NCBI GenBank assembly: GCA_900466745.1
Contig: UBNE01000013.1
Span: 1-64,000 of the forward strand
Source: Hyphomicrobiales bacterium
Lineage (GTDB): Bacteria; Pseudomonadota; Alphaproteobacteria; Rhizobiales; Beijerinckiaceae
Reading direction: 5' to 3'
Length of the DNA stretch: 64,000 nt
Positions 46,196 through 55,231 of this stretch are shown in pieces. The position numbers and the translations under genes are program-made. Numbering within the stretch: the stretch's first letter is position 1; each line of letters opens with the position of its first letter. Below the pieces are notes generated by a model, which saw only the letters and a program-made list of their open reading frames with translations, ran no database searches and had not been told where the DNA came from.

Positions 46196-47089
46196 ATGAT
46201 CACATCAGTCAAGACCGCTGCGAAAAATGAGCTCGAAGGGTTGGACGGATTGAAGACGGAGCCGTTCTCGCGGCGGGGCTTCGTGATGACCGGGCTGGTC
46301 AGCGGCTTCACCCTCGCCACGACCGTGGTCCATGGCCAGACGATCAACACCGACAGCAAGGGCCTCGTCGCCGGCGAGGTGAAGATCCCGACCGCCGATG
46401 GCGAGCTGCCGAGCTATCGCGCCATGCCGGAGGGGGCGGGGCCGTTCCCGATCATCCTCGTGGTGGAGGAGATTTTCGGCGTCCACGAATACATCAAGGA
46501 TATCTGCCGGCGCCTGGCCAAGCTCGGCTACTGCGCCGTGGCGCCGGAGCTTTACGCGCGGCTCGGCGATCTCTCGAAGATGACCGATGCGCAGGTCATC
46601 GTGCGCGACGTGATCTCCAAGGCGCCTGACGCGACCGTGCTCTCGGATCTCGATGCCACCGCCAAATGGGCCGCGGCCTCATCGAAGGGCGATGCCGCCC
46701 GGCTCGGCGTCACCGGCTTCTGCCGGGGCGGCCGGGCGGTCTGGCTCTATGCGGCGCATAATCCGCAATTGAAGGCCGCGGTCGCCTGGTACGGGCCGCT
46801 CGGCGGCAATCCCACCGCTATCCAGCCGAAGACGGCCGCCGATGTCGTCGGCGATCTCAAGGCGCCGGTGCTGGGCCTCTATGGAGCGGCGGATACCGGC
46901 ATTCCGGTCGCCAGCGTCGAGAAGCAGCGCGATGCCGCCAAGGCCGCCGGCAAGACGGTCGAGATCGTGATCTTTCCCGATACGCCGCATGGCTTCCACG
47001 CCGATTACCGGCCGAGCTACCGCAAGGCGCAGGCCGAGGATGGCTGGGCGCGGATGCTGGCCTGGTTCAAGCGCTACGGCGTCGCCTGA
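46196..47089 (+). CDS. Dienelactone hydrolase family protein with Tat signal
   Basis: The 297-residue alpha/beta hydrolase has a twin-arginine signal (PFSRRGFVMTGLVSGFTLATTV), so it is exported folded. The DLH triad fits: Cys176 (GFCRGGRAVW), Asp233 (GAADTGIP) and His265 (TPHGFH), with Glu91/Glu92 in VVEEIFG. DLH opens dienelactones in chloroaromatic breakdown, but many relatives have other ester substrates. Start at 46196 has AAAGGGAG before it. Confidence 0.85.
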   Translation: MITSVKTAAKNELEGLDGLKTEPFSRRGFVMTGLVSGFTLATTVVHGQTINTDSKGLVAGEVKIPTADGELPSYRAMPEGAGPFPIILVVEEIFGVHEYIKDICRRLAKLGYCAVAPELYARLGDLSKMTDAQVIVRDVISKAPDATVLSDLDATAKWAAASSKGDAARLGVTGFCRGGRAVWLYAAHNPQLKAAVAWYGPLGGNPTAIQPKTAADVVGDLKAPVLGLYGAADTGIPVASVEKQRDAAKAAGKTVEIVIFPDTPHGFHADYRPSYRKAQAEDGWARMLAWFKRYGVA

Positions 47090-47207
47090 GGGGCGTCCAC
47101 CCGTCGCCGTCGCCGGCATGGCCTGCATCGGCAGCTCTTCCTTGTCCTGCGCCGGCGCTTATGCTCTTGGTCGAAACGATTGAATGGCCGAAAGCAAGAG
47201 GAAACGC

Positions 47208-47969
47208 ATGGCTTACCACGACAAGGTCGCGATCATCACCGGCGCCGGCTCGGGCGTCGGCCGGGCGGTCGCCATCGCCTTCCTGAAGGATGGCTATCGC
47301 ACGGTTCTGGCTGGGCGCCGGGCGGATGCGCTGGAGGAGACGATCGCGCTCTCCGGCGTCGACAAGGGGCGGGCGCTCGCCGTGCCGACCGACGTCACCG
47401 ACAAGGCCTCGGTCGAAAATCTCTTCGCGAAGACCAGGGAGGCCTTCGGCCGGGTCGACGTGCTGTTCAACAATGCCGGCGTCAATGCGCCGGGCGGCGT
47501 GCTGCTGGAAGACCTCTCGCTGGAGGACTGGCAGAAGGTGGTCGACACCAACCTGACCGGACCCTTCCTGTGCACGCAGGAGGCCTTCAAGGCGATGAAG
47601 GCGCAGCAGCCGCGCGGCGGGCGCATCATCAACAACGGCTCGATCTCGGCCCATGCGCCGCGGCCGAACTCCGTCGCCTACACCGCGACCAAGCATGCGA
47701 TCTCGGGCCTGACCAAGACCGCCTCGCTGGACGGGCGCAAATACGACATCGCCGTCGGGCAGGTCGATATCGGCAACGCCCTGACCGAGATGGCGAAGAA
47801 GATGACCACCGGCGTGCCGCAGGCCGACGGCTCGATCAAGGTCGAGCCGGTGATGGATGTCGATCATGTCGCCTCCACGGTGCTGCACATGGCGGGCCTG
47901 CCGCTCGAGGCCAACATCCTCTTCGTCACGGTGATGGCGACCAAGGCTCCGCTCGTCGGGCGCGGCTGA
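47208..47969 (+). CDS. Short-chain dehydrogenase/reductase
   Basis: A 253-residue SDR: the NAD(P) motif [11 protein letters not shown] near residue 15, NNAGVNAP, and the catalytic Ser and Tyr-x-x-x-Lys (YTATKHA) with the serine in NNGSISA. Start at 47208 was chosen for AGAGGA upstream; an ATG eight codons earlier is also open. Substrate cannot be deduced. It follows the hydrolase after 118 bases. Confidence 0.85.
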   Translation: MAYHDKVAIITGAGSGVGRAVAIAFLKDGYRTVLAGRRADALEETIALSGVDKGRALAVPTDVTDKASVENLFAKTREAFGRVDVLFNNAGVNAPGGVLLEDLSLEDWQKVVDTNLTGPFLCTQEAFKAMKAQQPRGGRIINNGSISAHAPRPNSVAYTATKHAISGLTKTASLDGRKYDIAVGQVDIGNALTEMAKKMTTGVPQADGSIKVEPVMDVDHVASTVLHMAGLPLEANILFVTVMATKAPLVGRG

Positions 47970-48106
47970 GGGCGCTTCGCCTCCCGCTCCGGAATGGCCG
48001 GGGCGGGAGGCCGGAAGCGGCCCAGCCGGGTTTGCGCAACAAGGCGCAGACAGGAGCGACGGGCGGGCTATAACTGGCGGCAACGTTCGCGAGGATGCCG
48101 CCGCCC

Positions 48107-50092
48107 ATGACGATCGCCGCCAAGCTGCCTTCCATCCTGATCGCCAATCGCGGCGAGATCGCCTGCCGCGTCATCCGCACCGCGAAGCGGCTCGGTCTGC
48201 GCACCATCGCGGTCTATTCGGACGCCGATGCGCAGGCGCTGTTCGCGCAGATGGCGGACGAGGCCTGGCATATCGGCGCGGCCCCGGCCCGCGAAAGCTA
48301 TCTCGATGCCGGCAAGATCCTCGCCGTGGCGAAGGAGGCCGGCGCCGCCTGCATCCATCCGGGCTATGGCTTCCTCTCCGAGAATGCGGAATTCGCCGAG
48401 GCCTGCGCGAAAGCGGGGATCGTCTTCGTCGGCCCGCCGCCCTCCGCCATCCGGGCGATGGGCCTGAAGGACGCGGCCAAGGCGCTGGTCGAGAAGGCGG
48501 GCGTGCCGGTGGTGCCGGGCTATCACGGGGCCGAGCAGGGCGCCGATTTCCTCCGCGGGGAAGCGCGGCGCATCGGCTACCCCGTGCTCATCAAGGCGGT
48601 CGCCGGCGGCGGCGGCAAGGGCATGAAGAAGGTCGACCGGCCCGAGGAGTTCGACGACGCGCTCACCAGCGCCCAGCGCGAGGCCCAGAACGCTTTCGGC
48701 GACGCCCGCGTGCTGGTCGAGAAATACGTGCTCTCGCCGCGCCATGTCGAGATCCAGGTCTTCGGCGACGGCCACGGCAATGTCGTGCATCTCTATGAAC
48801 GCGATTGCTCGTTGCAGCGCCGCCATCAGAAGGTGATCGAGGAGGCGCCGGCGCCGGGCATGACGCCGGAGGTGCGCGCCGCGATGGGCAAGGCCGCGAC
48901 CGAGGCGGCGAGGGCGGTCGGCTATGTCGGCGCCGGCACGGTCGAGTTCATCGCCGACGGGCGCGATGGCCTGCGCGCCGACCGCTTCTATTTCATGGAG
49001 ATGAATACGCGGCTGCAGGTCGAGCATCCGGTGACGGAGGCGATCACCGGGCTCGATCTCGTCGAATTGCAGCTCAAGGTCGCGGCCGGCGAGCCGCTCG
49101 GCTTCACGCAGAACGACGTGACGGCGAAGGGCCATGCCGTCGAGGCTCGGCTTTATGCCGAGGATCCCGAGAAGGGCTTCCTGCCCTCGACCGGCAAGCT
49201 CTGGGCGCTGAGCTTTCCGCATGGCGAGGGCATCCGCATCGATACCGGCGTCGAGGCCGGCGATACGGTGACGCCGTTCTACGATCCGATGATCGCCAAG
49301 GTGATCGCCCATGGCGCAACGCGCGACGAGGCGCTGGACAGGCTCGGCGCGGCGCTGGGCGAGACGACCGTCGCCGGCCCGCGCACCAATCTCGCTTTTC
49401 TCAAGAAGCTGACCGAGGCGGAAGGCTTCCGGAAGGGGCCGTTCGACACCGGCTTCATCGACCGCAATATCGCCGCGCTCGGCGCGGAGCCGCAGCCGCT
49501 CGATGCGGCGGCGGTGGCGGCCGCCGCCTTGCAGCTCGAGGAGGAGCGCCAGGAGGCCGGGATGGTCGAGGCCGCCGGCCGGGCGGAGAGCGAGGCACGC
49601 TCGCCATGGCTCGATGCGGATGCCTTCTCGCTGATGCCGCGCCCGCCGCTCGGCTTGCCGCTGCTGGTCGATGGCGAGCGGGTCGAGGCCCGGATCGAGT
49701 GGGACGGCGCGGATGCGCGCGTCAGCCTGCCCGGTCACGAGATCGGCGCGGGCGAGCACGAGGTTGCGCTGGCCGAAGGCGAGGGCGGCGTCTGGTATGC
49801 GCTGCATCGCGGCCGGCAGACGGCGGTGTCGCTGTTCGATCCGTTCAGCGTCGATCTCGATGCCGCGGCCGGCTCGGGCGGCGTGGTCAAGGCGCCGATG
49901 CACGGCAAGCTCGTCGCGCTCTTCGTCGCGCCCGGCGAGGCGGTGACGAAGGGCCAGCGCCTCGCCATCGTCGAGGCGATGAAGATGGAGCATGTGCTGA
50001 CCGCCCCGCGCGACGGCACCGTCAGCGAGGTTGCGGGCGAGCCGGGCGCGCAGGTGGCGGAAGGCGCGAAGGTGGTCGTGCTGGGGGAATAA
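48107..50092 (+). CDS. mccA: Methylcrotonyl-CoA carboxylase alpha subunit
   Basis: The biotin-containing subunit, about 661 residues. It has the biotin carboxylase domain (SILIANRGEIACRVIRTAKR, then KAVAGGGGKGMK and EMNTRLQVEHPVTEA), a short linker of the methylcrotonyl type, and a biotinyl domain with acceptor Lys626 in EAMKMEH. I chose the ATG at 48107, twelve bases after GAGG; an ATG at 48095 is adjacent to that site. Pairs functionally with the beta subunit at 43494. Confidence 0.9.
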   Translation: MTIAAKLPSILIANRGEIACRVIRTAKRLGLRTIAVYSDADAQALFAQMADEAWHIGAAPARESYLDAGKILAVAKEAGAACIHPGYGFLSENAEFAEACAKAGIVFVGPPPSAIRAMGLKDAAKALVEKAGVPVVPGYHGAEQGADFLRGEARRIGYPVLIKAVAGGGGKGMKKVDRPEEFDDALTSAQREAQNAFGDARVLVEKYVLSPRHVEIQVFGDGHGNVVHLYERDCSLQRRHQKVIEEAPAPGMTPEVRAAMGKAATEAARAVGYVGAGTVEFIADGRDGLRADRFYFMEMNTRLQVEHPVTEAITGLDLVELQLKVAAGEPLGFTQNDVTAKGHAVEARLYAEDPEKGFLPSTGKLWALSFPHGEGIRIDTGVEAGDTVTPFYDPMIAKVIAHGATRDEALDRLGAALGETTVAGPRTNLAFLKKLTEAEGFRKGPFDTGFIDRNIAALGAEPQPLDAAAVAAAALQLEEERQEAGMVEAAGRAESEARSPWLDADAFSLMPRPPLGLPLLVDGERVEARIEWDGADARVSLPGHEIGAGEHEVALAEGEGGVWYALHRGRQTAVSLFDPFSVDLDAAAGSGGVVKAPMHGKLVALFVAPGEAVTKGQRLAIVEAMKMEHVLTAPRDGTVSEVAGEPGAQVAEGAKVVVLGE

Positions 50093-50246
50093 GTGAGACG
50101 GCGGAATCGCTTGCGGGTGATTGCTGGGAGATTGATTTAGGCCGGTTTCGTCATGGTCGGGCTTGTTTCGACCATCCACGTCTTCGCTGGTCGAAGGTCG
50201 CGTTCAAAACCTGGATGCTCGCCGCAAGGGCGAGCAGGGCGGCGCG

Positions 50247-51092
50247 CTATGCGTCGAGAGCTGCCGCCGCCTTCGCCAGGATCGTCAGATTGATCTCCGC
50301 CAGCGGGTCGTCGTCTTCCAGAAACCAACTCGCCGACAACCCGCACGAGGCGATGATCCAGCGCAGAAGACGCTGACGTTCCAGTCCCGATTTCGCCAGA
50401 ACGATCTCCAGCCGGCGCTCGAAGGCTCCTGGCGCGACGGCGGCCGGAGGCTCGGGGTTGGCGAGGTCGGGGTCGCAGAACAGGATCGTGTATTCGAAGG
50501 CGCGGTCGCCGATTACCGATTTCGGATCGATGGCGAGCCAGCCGCGTTCCCCGAAATCGAGGACGTTGTCGTGATGCAGGTCGGCATGGAGCGGTACGAT
50601 CTCCCGCTGTGCCGGCAGGAGCGCAGTCGCCTCCTCGGCGGCACGAGCAATAAGGCGGCCATGCCGGGCCGCTGCCGGAAACAGGTCCTTGAACCAGGTT
50701 TTGAGCGGGATCAGCCCGGATGGAGCCGGGCCGCGCGGCTTCTGCAAGGCGGTGATGGCATCGCAGAGGATGGCAGTGGCTTCGTCATCGCCCGCTGCAC
50801 CGCTGCGCGCCATGGCGGCGAGCGAACGCTGGCCGGTGGCGCGTTCGATCAGCATGGCCTCGCCATTCTCGCTGCGCGCGAGCAGGCGGGCGGCGCCATC
50901 GCCGTTCCAGTATTCCAGTGGCAGATAGCCGCGCCGCTCGTCCTCGACCTCGGGCAGCTTCAGCATTGCGGGTGCGCCGCCTCGAAGGACGGGCAGCAGG
51001 TGGCTGGCGTGGGTCCGGATCGGCTTGCCGTCTGGCACGAGGCCCCAACGGGCGAGCCAGGGTCCGAAAACCGTTCGAGGAACCGCGCTCAT
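50247..51092 (-). CDS. Aminoglycoside/hydroxyurea phosphotransferase-like kinase (APH(6) type)
   Basis: A 281-residue kinase-fold protein with the APH(6) signature: PLHADLHHDNVLDFGERGWLA (Brenner-type catalytic loop) and AIDPKSVIGDRAFEYTILFCDPDL. The family inactivates streptomycin by phosphorylation at O-6. A chromosomal copy with no transfer signs may have another substrate, so resistance is not proven. The gene overlaps the SDR upstream by four bases (ATGA), forming an operon. Confidence 0.75.
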   Translation of the reverse strand: MSAVPRTVFGPWLARWGLVPDGKPIRTHASHLLPVLRGGAPAMLKLPEVEDERRGYLPLEYWNGDGAARLLARSENGEAMLIERATGQRSLAAMARSGAAGDDEATAILCDAITALQKPRGPAPSGLIPLKTWFKDLFPAAARHGRLIARAAEEATALLPAQREIVPLHADLHHDNVLDFGERGWLAIDPKSVIGDRAFEYTILFCDPDLANPEPPAAVAPGAFERRLEIVLAKSGLERQRLLRWIIASCGLSASWFLEDDDPLAEINLTILAKAAAALDA

Positions 51093-51856
51093 CCGCGGCC
51101 GATCACAGGGAACTGTTCGGCCTCGTAGATCTGGCCGGAGACCGGCGCGCTGTCGTCCGAGAGCCAGAACGCGGTATGGGCGGCGATCTCCTCCGGCTGC
51201 ATGATCCGGCCGGTCGGCGCGTGGCGGAGCGGCACATGATTCTGCCAGCCGGCTTCACGGCCCTCGCGCCGCTGCGTCGCGTCCTCGTTGGCCGTCCAGG
51301 TCCAGCCGACATTGAGCTGGTTGGCGCGGATGCGCTCGGGGCCGAGCGTGTCGGCGAGGTTGCGCGTCATCGTCATCAGCGCGCCCTTCGACATCGAATA
51401 GACCGTGAGGTTCGAGAGGCCGCACCAGGCGTTGATCGAGCCGACCGTGACGATGGCGCCGGGCGATTTCTGCGCCCGGAAGGCGCGGATCGCGGCCTCG
51501 GCGCAGAGCAGCGGCGCCCGCGTGTTGACCGCGAAGACATGGTCGAAGAAGGCGGCGGTGGTCTCGCCCAGCACGCCGCGCGGATAGATGCCGGCATTGT
51601 TGACCAGGCCATCGATCCGGCCGAAGGCGGCGATGGTCGCGTCGACGATGGCCTGAGCGGCCTCCGGCGCCGCGAGATCGCCGGTCGCGCCCCGCGCCGC
51701 GTCGCCGAGGTTCGCGACGGCGGCGGCGACCTCCGCCTCGTCGCGGCCATGGACAAGCACCTTCGCGCCTTCGGCCACCAGCCGTTCCGCCATGGCATGG
51801 CCGATGCCGCTCGATGAGCCGGTGACGAGGATGACCTTGCCTGCAAGTCCGCGCAT
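51089..51856 (-). CDS. Short-chain dehydrogenase/reductase (operon with kinase)
   Basis: A 255-residue classical SDR with TGSSSGIGHAMAERLVAEGA, NNAGIYPRG and the catalytic VGSINAWCG ... YSMSKGA (Ser, Tyr and Lys in register). The C-terminal part has the tail typical of oxidoreductases of unknown substrate. I chose the start at 51856; an earlier ATG overlaps the divergent VOC gene. Its stop overlaps the kinase start. Confidence 0.85.
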   Translation of the reverse strand: MRGLAGKVILVTGSSSGIGHAMAERLVAEGAKVLVHGRDEAEVAAAVANLGDAARGATGDLAAPEAAQAIVDATIAAFGRIDGLVNNAGIYPRGVLGETTAAFFDHVFAVNTRAPLLCAEAAIRAFRAQKSPGAIVTVGSINAWCGLSNLTVYSMSKGALMTMTRNLADTLGPERIRANQLNVGWTWTANEDATQRREGREAGWQNHVPLRHAPTGRIMQPEEIAAHTAFWLSDDSAPVSGQIYEAEQFPVIGRG

Positions 51857-51890
51857 GATGAAACGTCCGTAGCCAGTCCGGGAGCCAACG

Positions 51891-52247
51891 ATGACGGTGA
51901 AGCGTATCGTCGTGAACATGCTAACCGCCGAACCGGAGCGCGCGAAACCCTTCTACGGCGGCCTTTTCGACATGCACCCCGTCATGGACCATGGCTGGAT
52001 CCGGATCTGCGCGGCGGAGGGCGACCCGGCCGGGCCGCAGCTCGGCTTCGCCAGCGAGGGCGGCTCCGGCGCGCCGGTGCCGGATTTGTCGATCGAGGTC
52101 GACGATCTCGAGGCGGTGCTGGCCAGGGTCGCGGCGGCGGGGCTGGCGATCGAATACGGCCCGGCCGACGAGCCCTGGGGCGTGCGGCGCTTCTTCCTGC
52201 GCGACCCGTTCGGACGGCTGGTCAACGTGCTCGCCCACGCCCGCTGA
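51891..52247 (+). CDS. VOC-superfamily (glyoxalase/bleomycin-resistance) protein
   Basis: A 118-residue protein with two beta-alpha-beta-beta-beta halves: MTVKRIVVNMLTAEPERAKPFYGGLFD and VDDLEAVLARVAAAG, then RRFFLRDPFGRLVNVLAHAR. Metal-binding residues are not fully clear, so an enzyme or a binding protein are both possible. Divergent from the SDR. Confidence 0.75.
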   Translation: MTVKRIVVNMLTAEPERAKPFYGGLFDMHPVMDHGWIRICAAEGDPAGPQLGFASEGGSGAPVPDLSIEVDDLEAVLARVAAAGLAIEYGPADEPWGVRRFFLRDPFGRLVNVLAHAR

Positions 52248-52312
52248 AGCCCGTCTGTGGAGAAGCGCGGCGGAGGCTGGCTCCATGCCGTGCCCGCGCC
52301 TATTTTGCGGAC

Positions 52313-52750
52313 ATGGCCCTTCACCTGCTCAAGCTCTGCGTCGGCGCGGAATCGATCTCGGATCTCGAGGGCTGGGTCGAGGAGCGGATGGCGCAGCGCC
52401 GGGGGCGCGGCGAGCCGGCCGAGCAACTGCACACCACGCGCATGGTGCCGAAGAAGATCGACGAGATCCTCGACGGCGGCTCGCTCTACTGGGTGATCAA
52501 GGGGCAGATCGCGGCGCGCCAGCGATTGACCGGCATCCGGCCCTTCACCGATGCCGAGGGCATCGGCCGCTGCCATCTGGTGATGGAGCCGGTGGTGGTG
52601 CCGGTGGAGCCGCGCCCGTTCCGCCCCTTCCAGGGCTGGCGCTACCTACTGGCGAAAGACGCCCCGCGCGACCTCGCCGAGCATGGCGGCGATCTCGGCG
52701 AGATGCCGGAGGCGATGCGGCGCGAGCTGGCGGGATTGGGGCTGCTGTAG
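52313..52750 (+). CDS. DUF1489-family protein
   Basis: A 145-residue protein starting MALHLLKLCVGAESISDLEGW, with HTTRMVPKKIDEILDGGSLYW and RPFQGWRYLL, the marks of DUF1489, a family widespread in Alphaproteobacteria. Function unknown. It converges on panC. Confidence 0.8.
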   Translation: MALHLLKLCVGAESISDLEGWVEERMAQRRGRGEPAEQLHTTRMVPKKIDEILDGGSLYWVIKGQIAARQRLTGIRPFTDAEGIGRCHLVMEPVVVPVEPRPFRPFQGWRYLLAKDAPRDLAEHGGDLGEMPEAMRRELAGLGLL

Positions 52751-52759
52751 AACGCCCGT

Positions 52760-53608
52760 TCAGACCGCGATATTGTCAAGCAGCCGCGTGCCGCCGATGC
52801 GCGCCGCGATCAGCAGGCGCATCGGGCCGTCCGCCAGCGATGTGACCGGCGCCAGGGTCTCGGCGTGGCGCGCTTCCAGATAGTCCAGCTCGAAGCCGGC
52901 CGTGATGATCTCGTTCTGCGCATCCGAGACCGCCTGGAACAGCGGATCCTCGTTGCGGATGCGCGCGGCGAGATCCTGCATCGCGCGATGCAGCGTCGGC
53001 GCCAGCGCGCGATGCTCGGCCGAGAGATAGCGGTTGCGCGAGGACATGGCGAGGCCGTCGGCCTCGCGGATCGTCGCCAGCGGCACGATGCGGATGCCGA
53101 GGTCGAGATCGGCCGCCATGCGGGTGACGACCTTGAGCTGCTGGTAGTCCTTCTCGCCGAAGACGGCGTGGTCGGCGCGCGACTGCGTGAAGAGCTTGCA
53201 GCAGACCGTTGCCACGCCTTCGAAATGCGTCGGCCGGAAGCGATCCTCCAGCCCGACGGCGGCAGGGCCCAGCAGCAGAACGCGCGTGGCGAAGCCGGCC
53301 GGGTACATCTCCTCGACGGAGGGGAAATAGACGGCGTCGGCGCCGGCGGCGACGAGCTTGGCGCAGTCGTCGTCGAAGGTGCGCGGGTATTTCTTGAAAT
53401 CCTCGTGCGGCGCGAACTGGGTCGGGTTGACGAAGATCGAGACGATGGTTCGGCGCGCATGGCGCCGGCCCTCCGTCACCAGCGCGATATGGCCCTCGTG
53501 CAGGGCGCCCATGGTCGGGACCAGCGCGACCTCTTCGCCGGCCGCATGCCAGCCCGCGACGGCTTCGCGCATCGCGGCAACCGTCTCGAAAATCGTGATC
53601 CCGGCCAT
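52760..53608 (-). CDS. panC: Pantothenate synthetase
   Basis: PanC joins pantoate and beta-alanine with ATP to make pantothenate. The 282-residue enzyme has PTMGALHEGHIAL (HIGH-like motif), VNPTQFAPHEDFKKYPRT, the FGEKDYQQL segment and SSRNRYLS. Start at 53608 has GAGGAAACGAG upstream. panB is not adjacent. Confidence 0.93.
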   Translation of the reverse strand: MAGITIFETVAAMREAVAGWHAAGEEVALVPTMGALHEGHIALVTEGRRHARRTIVSIFVNPTQFAPHEDFKKYPRTFDDDCAKLVAAGADAVYFPSVEEMYPAGFATRVLLLGPAAVGLEDRFRPTHFEGVATVCCKLFTQSRADHAVFGEKDYQQLKVVTRMAADLDLGIRIVPLATIREADGLAMSSRNRYLSAEHRALAPTLHRAMQDLAARIRNEDPLFQAVSDAQNEIITAGFELDYLEARHAETLAPVTSLADGPMRLLIAARIGGTRLLDNIAV

Positions 53609-53707
53609 TCTCGTTTCCTCCACCCGGCGGACGGGTAGCAAATGCGGCCGCTCTGGCCAATATCAGGATCGGGGCAGGATGCGATTCAGGAAGGCCGCCG
53701 ACAGGTC

Positions 53708-54457
53708 ATGAGCGACAAGAACGACCGGGCCGTGGGCCGTGCGGCGGGGCGATCCGCCGCGGAAGCGTCGCGGCCGGGCGAGATCGACCGCTTTCTCGGC
53801 GCCGCCAGGCGGCTGGCGCCGCTCGCCGCCGGGACGGCGGGACGCCTCGTCTTCGCGCTCGACGCGACGATGAGCCGGCAGCCGACCTGGGACCTCGCCT
53901 GCTCGCTGCAGGGGCGGATGTTCGAGGTCGCGGCCAAGGGGTCAGAATCCGGCGGCGGGCTCGCGGTGCAGCTCGTCTATTTCCGCGGGCTCGGCGAATG
54001 CCGGGCCTCGGGCTGGGTCGGCGAGCCCGGTCGCCTCAAGGGGTTGATGGGGCGCATCGCCTGCGAGGGCGGGCAGACGCAGATCGCGCGGGTGCTGCGG
54101 CATGTGCGCGACGAGGCGCGGCGCGTGCCGCTGCGGGCCTTCGTCTTCGTCGGCGACGCGATGGAGGAGGACGCCGATGTGCTGGCCGGCCTTGCCGGCG
54201 AGCTCGGGCTGCGCGGTATCCGCGGCTTCGTCTTCCAGGAGGGGAACGATCCCGTGGCGGCCCGCGCCTTCGCGGCGATCGCGCGGTTGACCGGCGGGGC
54301 GCATGCGCGCTTCGACGTCTCGGCGCCGGCCTCGCTGCTGGAATTGCTGCGCGCCGCCGCCGCCTATGCCGCAGGCGGGCGCGCGGCGATGCTCCGGCTC
54401 GCCGGCGAAAGCCCGGCCGTGAAGGGGCTGATCGCCGCCATGGATGGAGAGCGCTAG
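53708..54457 (+). CDS. VWA-domain-like protein of a VWA/J-domain pair
   Basis: The 249-residue protein is mostly one von Willebrand A-like domain. LVFALDATMS holds a DxTxS MIDAS-type site; a later GGQTQI and FVFVGDAMEED carry the other metal-site residues. No signal peptide. The stop TAG shares one base with the GTG start of the J-domain gene, so both are translated together. Role unknown. Confidence 0.7.
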   Translation: MSDKNDRAVGRAAGRSAAEASRPGEIDRFLGAARRLAPLAAGTAGRLVFALDATMSRQPTWDLACSLQGRMFEVAAKGSESGGGLAVQLVYFRGLGECRASGWVGEPGRLKGLMGRIACEGGQTQIARVLRHVRDEARRVPLRAFVFVGDAMEEDADVLAGLAGELGLRGIRGFVFQEGNDPVAARAFAAIARLTGGAHARFDVSAPASLLELLRAAAAYAAGGRAAMLRLAGESPAVKGLIAAMDGER

Positions 54458-55176
54458 TGGGGCTGCTCTACGGCGTCGCCGTCCTCATCCTGGTCTGGTG
54501 GCTGGCGAAGCTCTTCGCCGGCGCCAATCCGAAGGTCCTGGCCAAGCTCGGCAAGACGGTGGGCGGCGTCGCCTCGCTCGGCGTCGCGGCGCTGCTGATG
54601 GCGCGCGGGCGCATGGACATGGCGATCTTCCTCGGCGGCATCGGCACCTGGCTGCTCGGCTGGAGCGCGACCGGCCCGGGCGGCATCCGCTTTCCCTGGG
54701 CCGACCGCGCCGGGCCGACGCCGGGCGCGACCTCCCGGGTGCAGTCGCTCCTGCTGGAGATGGAGCTCGACCACGACAGCGGCGCGATGCGCGGCCGGGT
54801 CAGGAGCGGCGCCTATGCCGGGCGCGACCTCGACAGTCTCGGGACGGCCGAGCTCGGCGCGCTGATGCGCGACTGCCTGGCGCACGACGCCGAGGGCGCC
54901 CGCCTGCTAGAGGCTTATCTCGACCGCCGGTCGCCCGGCTGGCGTGAAGACGCTCAGCGTGACGGTGACGCGGGGCAGCGCGGCGCGCCGGGCGCGGGCG
55001 CGATGACGCAGCAGGAGGCCTACGAGATCCTGGGGCTTCAGCCGGGGGCGGGCGAGGAGGCGGTCCGCGAAGCCCACCGGGCTCTGATGAAGCGGATTCA
55101 CCCGGATGCCGGCGGTACGAGCGGCCTTGCCGCTCGCGTCAACCAGGCCAAGGACGTCCTTCTGAAGCGCGGATAG
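54457..55176 (+). CDS. Membrane-anchored protein with C-terminal J-domain
   Basis: A 239-residue protein. Two N-terminal membrane segments (about 2-18 and 35-75 as a hydrophobic stretch) precede a soluble linker and a short C-terminal J-domain (about residues 185-239). Its catalytic HPD is at 215-217 (RIHPDAGGT). The domain order matches Pam18/TIM14-like J-proteins, which stimulate Hsp70. GTG start at 54457, overlapping the VWA gene stop. Function inferred only: a DnaK cofactor at the membrane. Confidence 0.75.
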   Translation: MGLLYGVAVLILVWWLAKLFAGANPKVLAKLGKTVGGVASLGVAALLMARGRMDMAIFLGGIGTWLLGWSATGPGGIRFPWADRAGPTPGATSRVQSLLLEMELDHDSGAMRGRVRSGAYAGRDLDSLGTAELGALMRDCLAHDAEGARLLEAYLDRRSPGWREDAQRDGDAGQRGAPGAGAMTQQEAYEILGLQPGAGEEAVREAHRALMKRIHPDAGGTSGLAARVNQAKDVLLKRG

Positions 55177-55231
55177 GGCCGGGTTCTGGGAATAGGTCGG
55201 CGACATGGCGTGAACTCCTTTCCCGGGCCGG

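Noticed and set aside
48068-50179. Long minus-strand frame opposite mccA
   Set aside because: Mirror of the biotin carboxylase gene; composition and lack of motifs mark it as a shadow.
50247-51092. APH-like gene as part of a mobile resistance island
   Set aside because: No transposase, integrase, inverted ends or composition change nearby; the operon with an SDR looks native.
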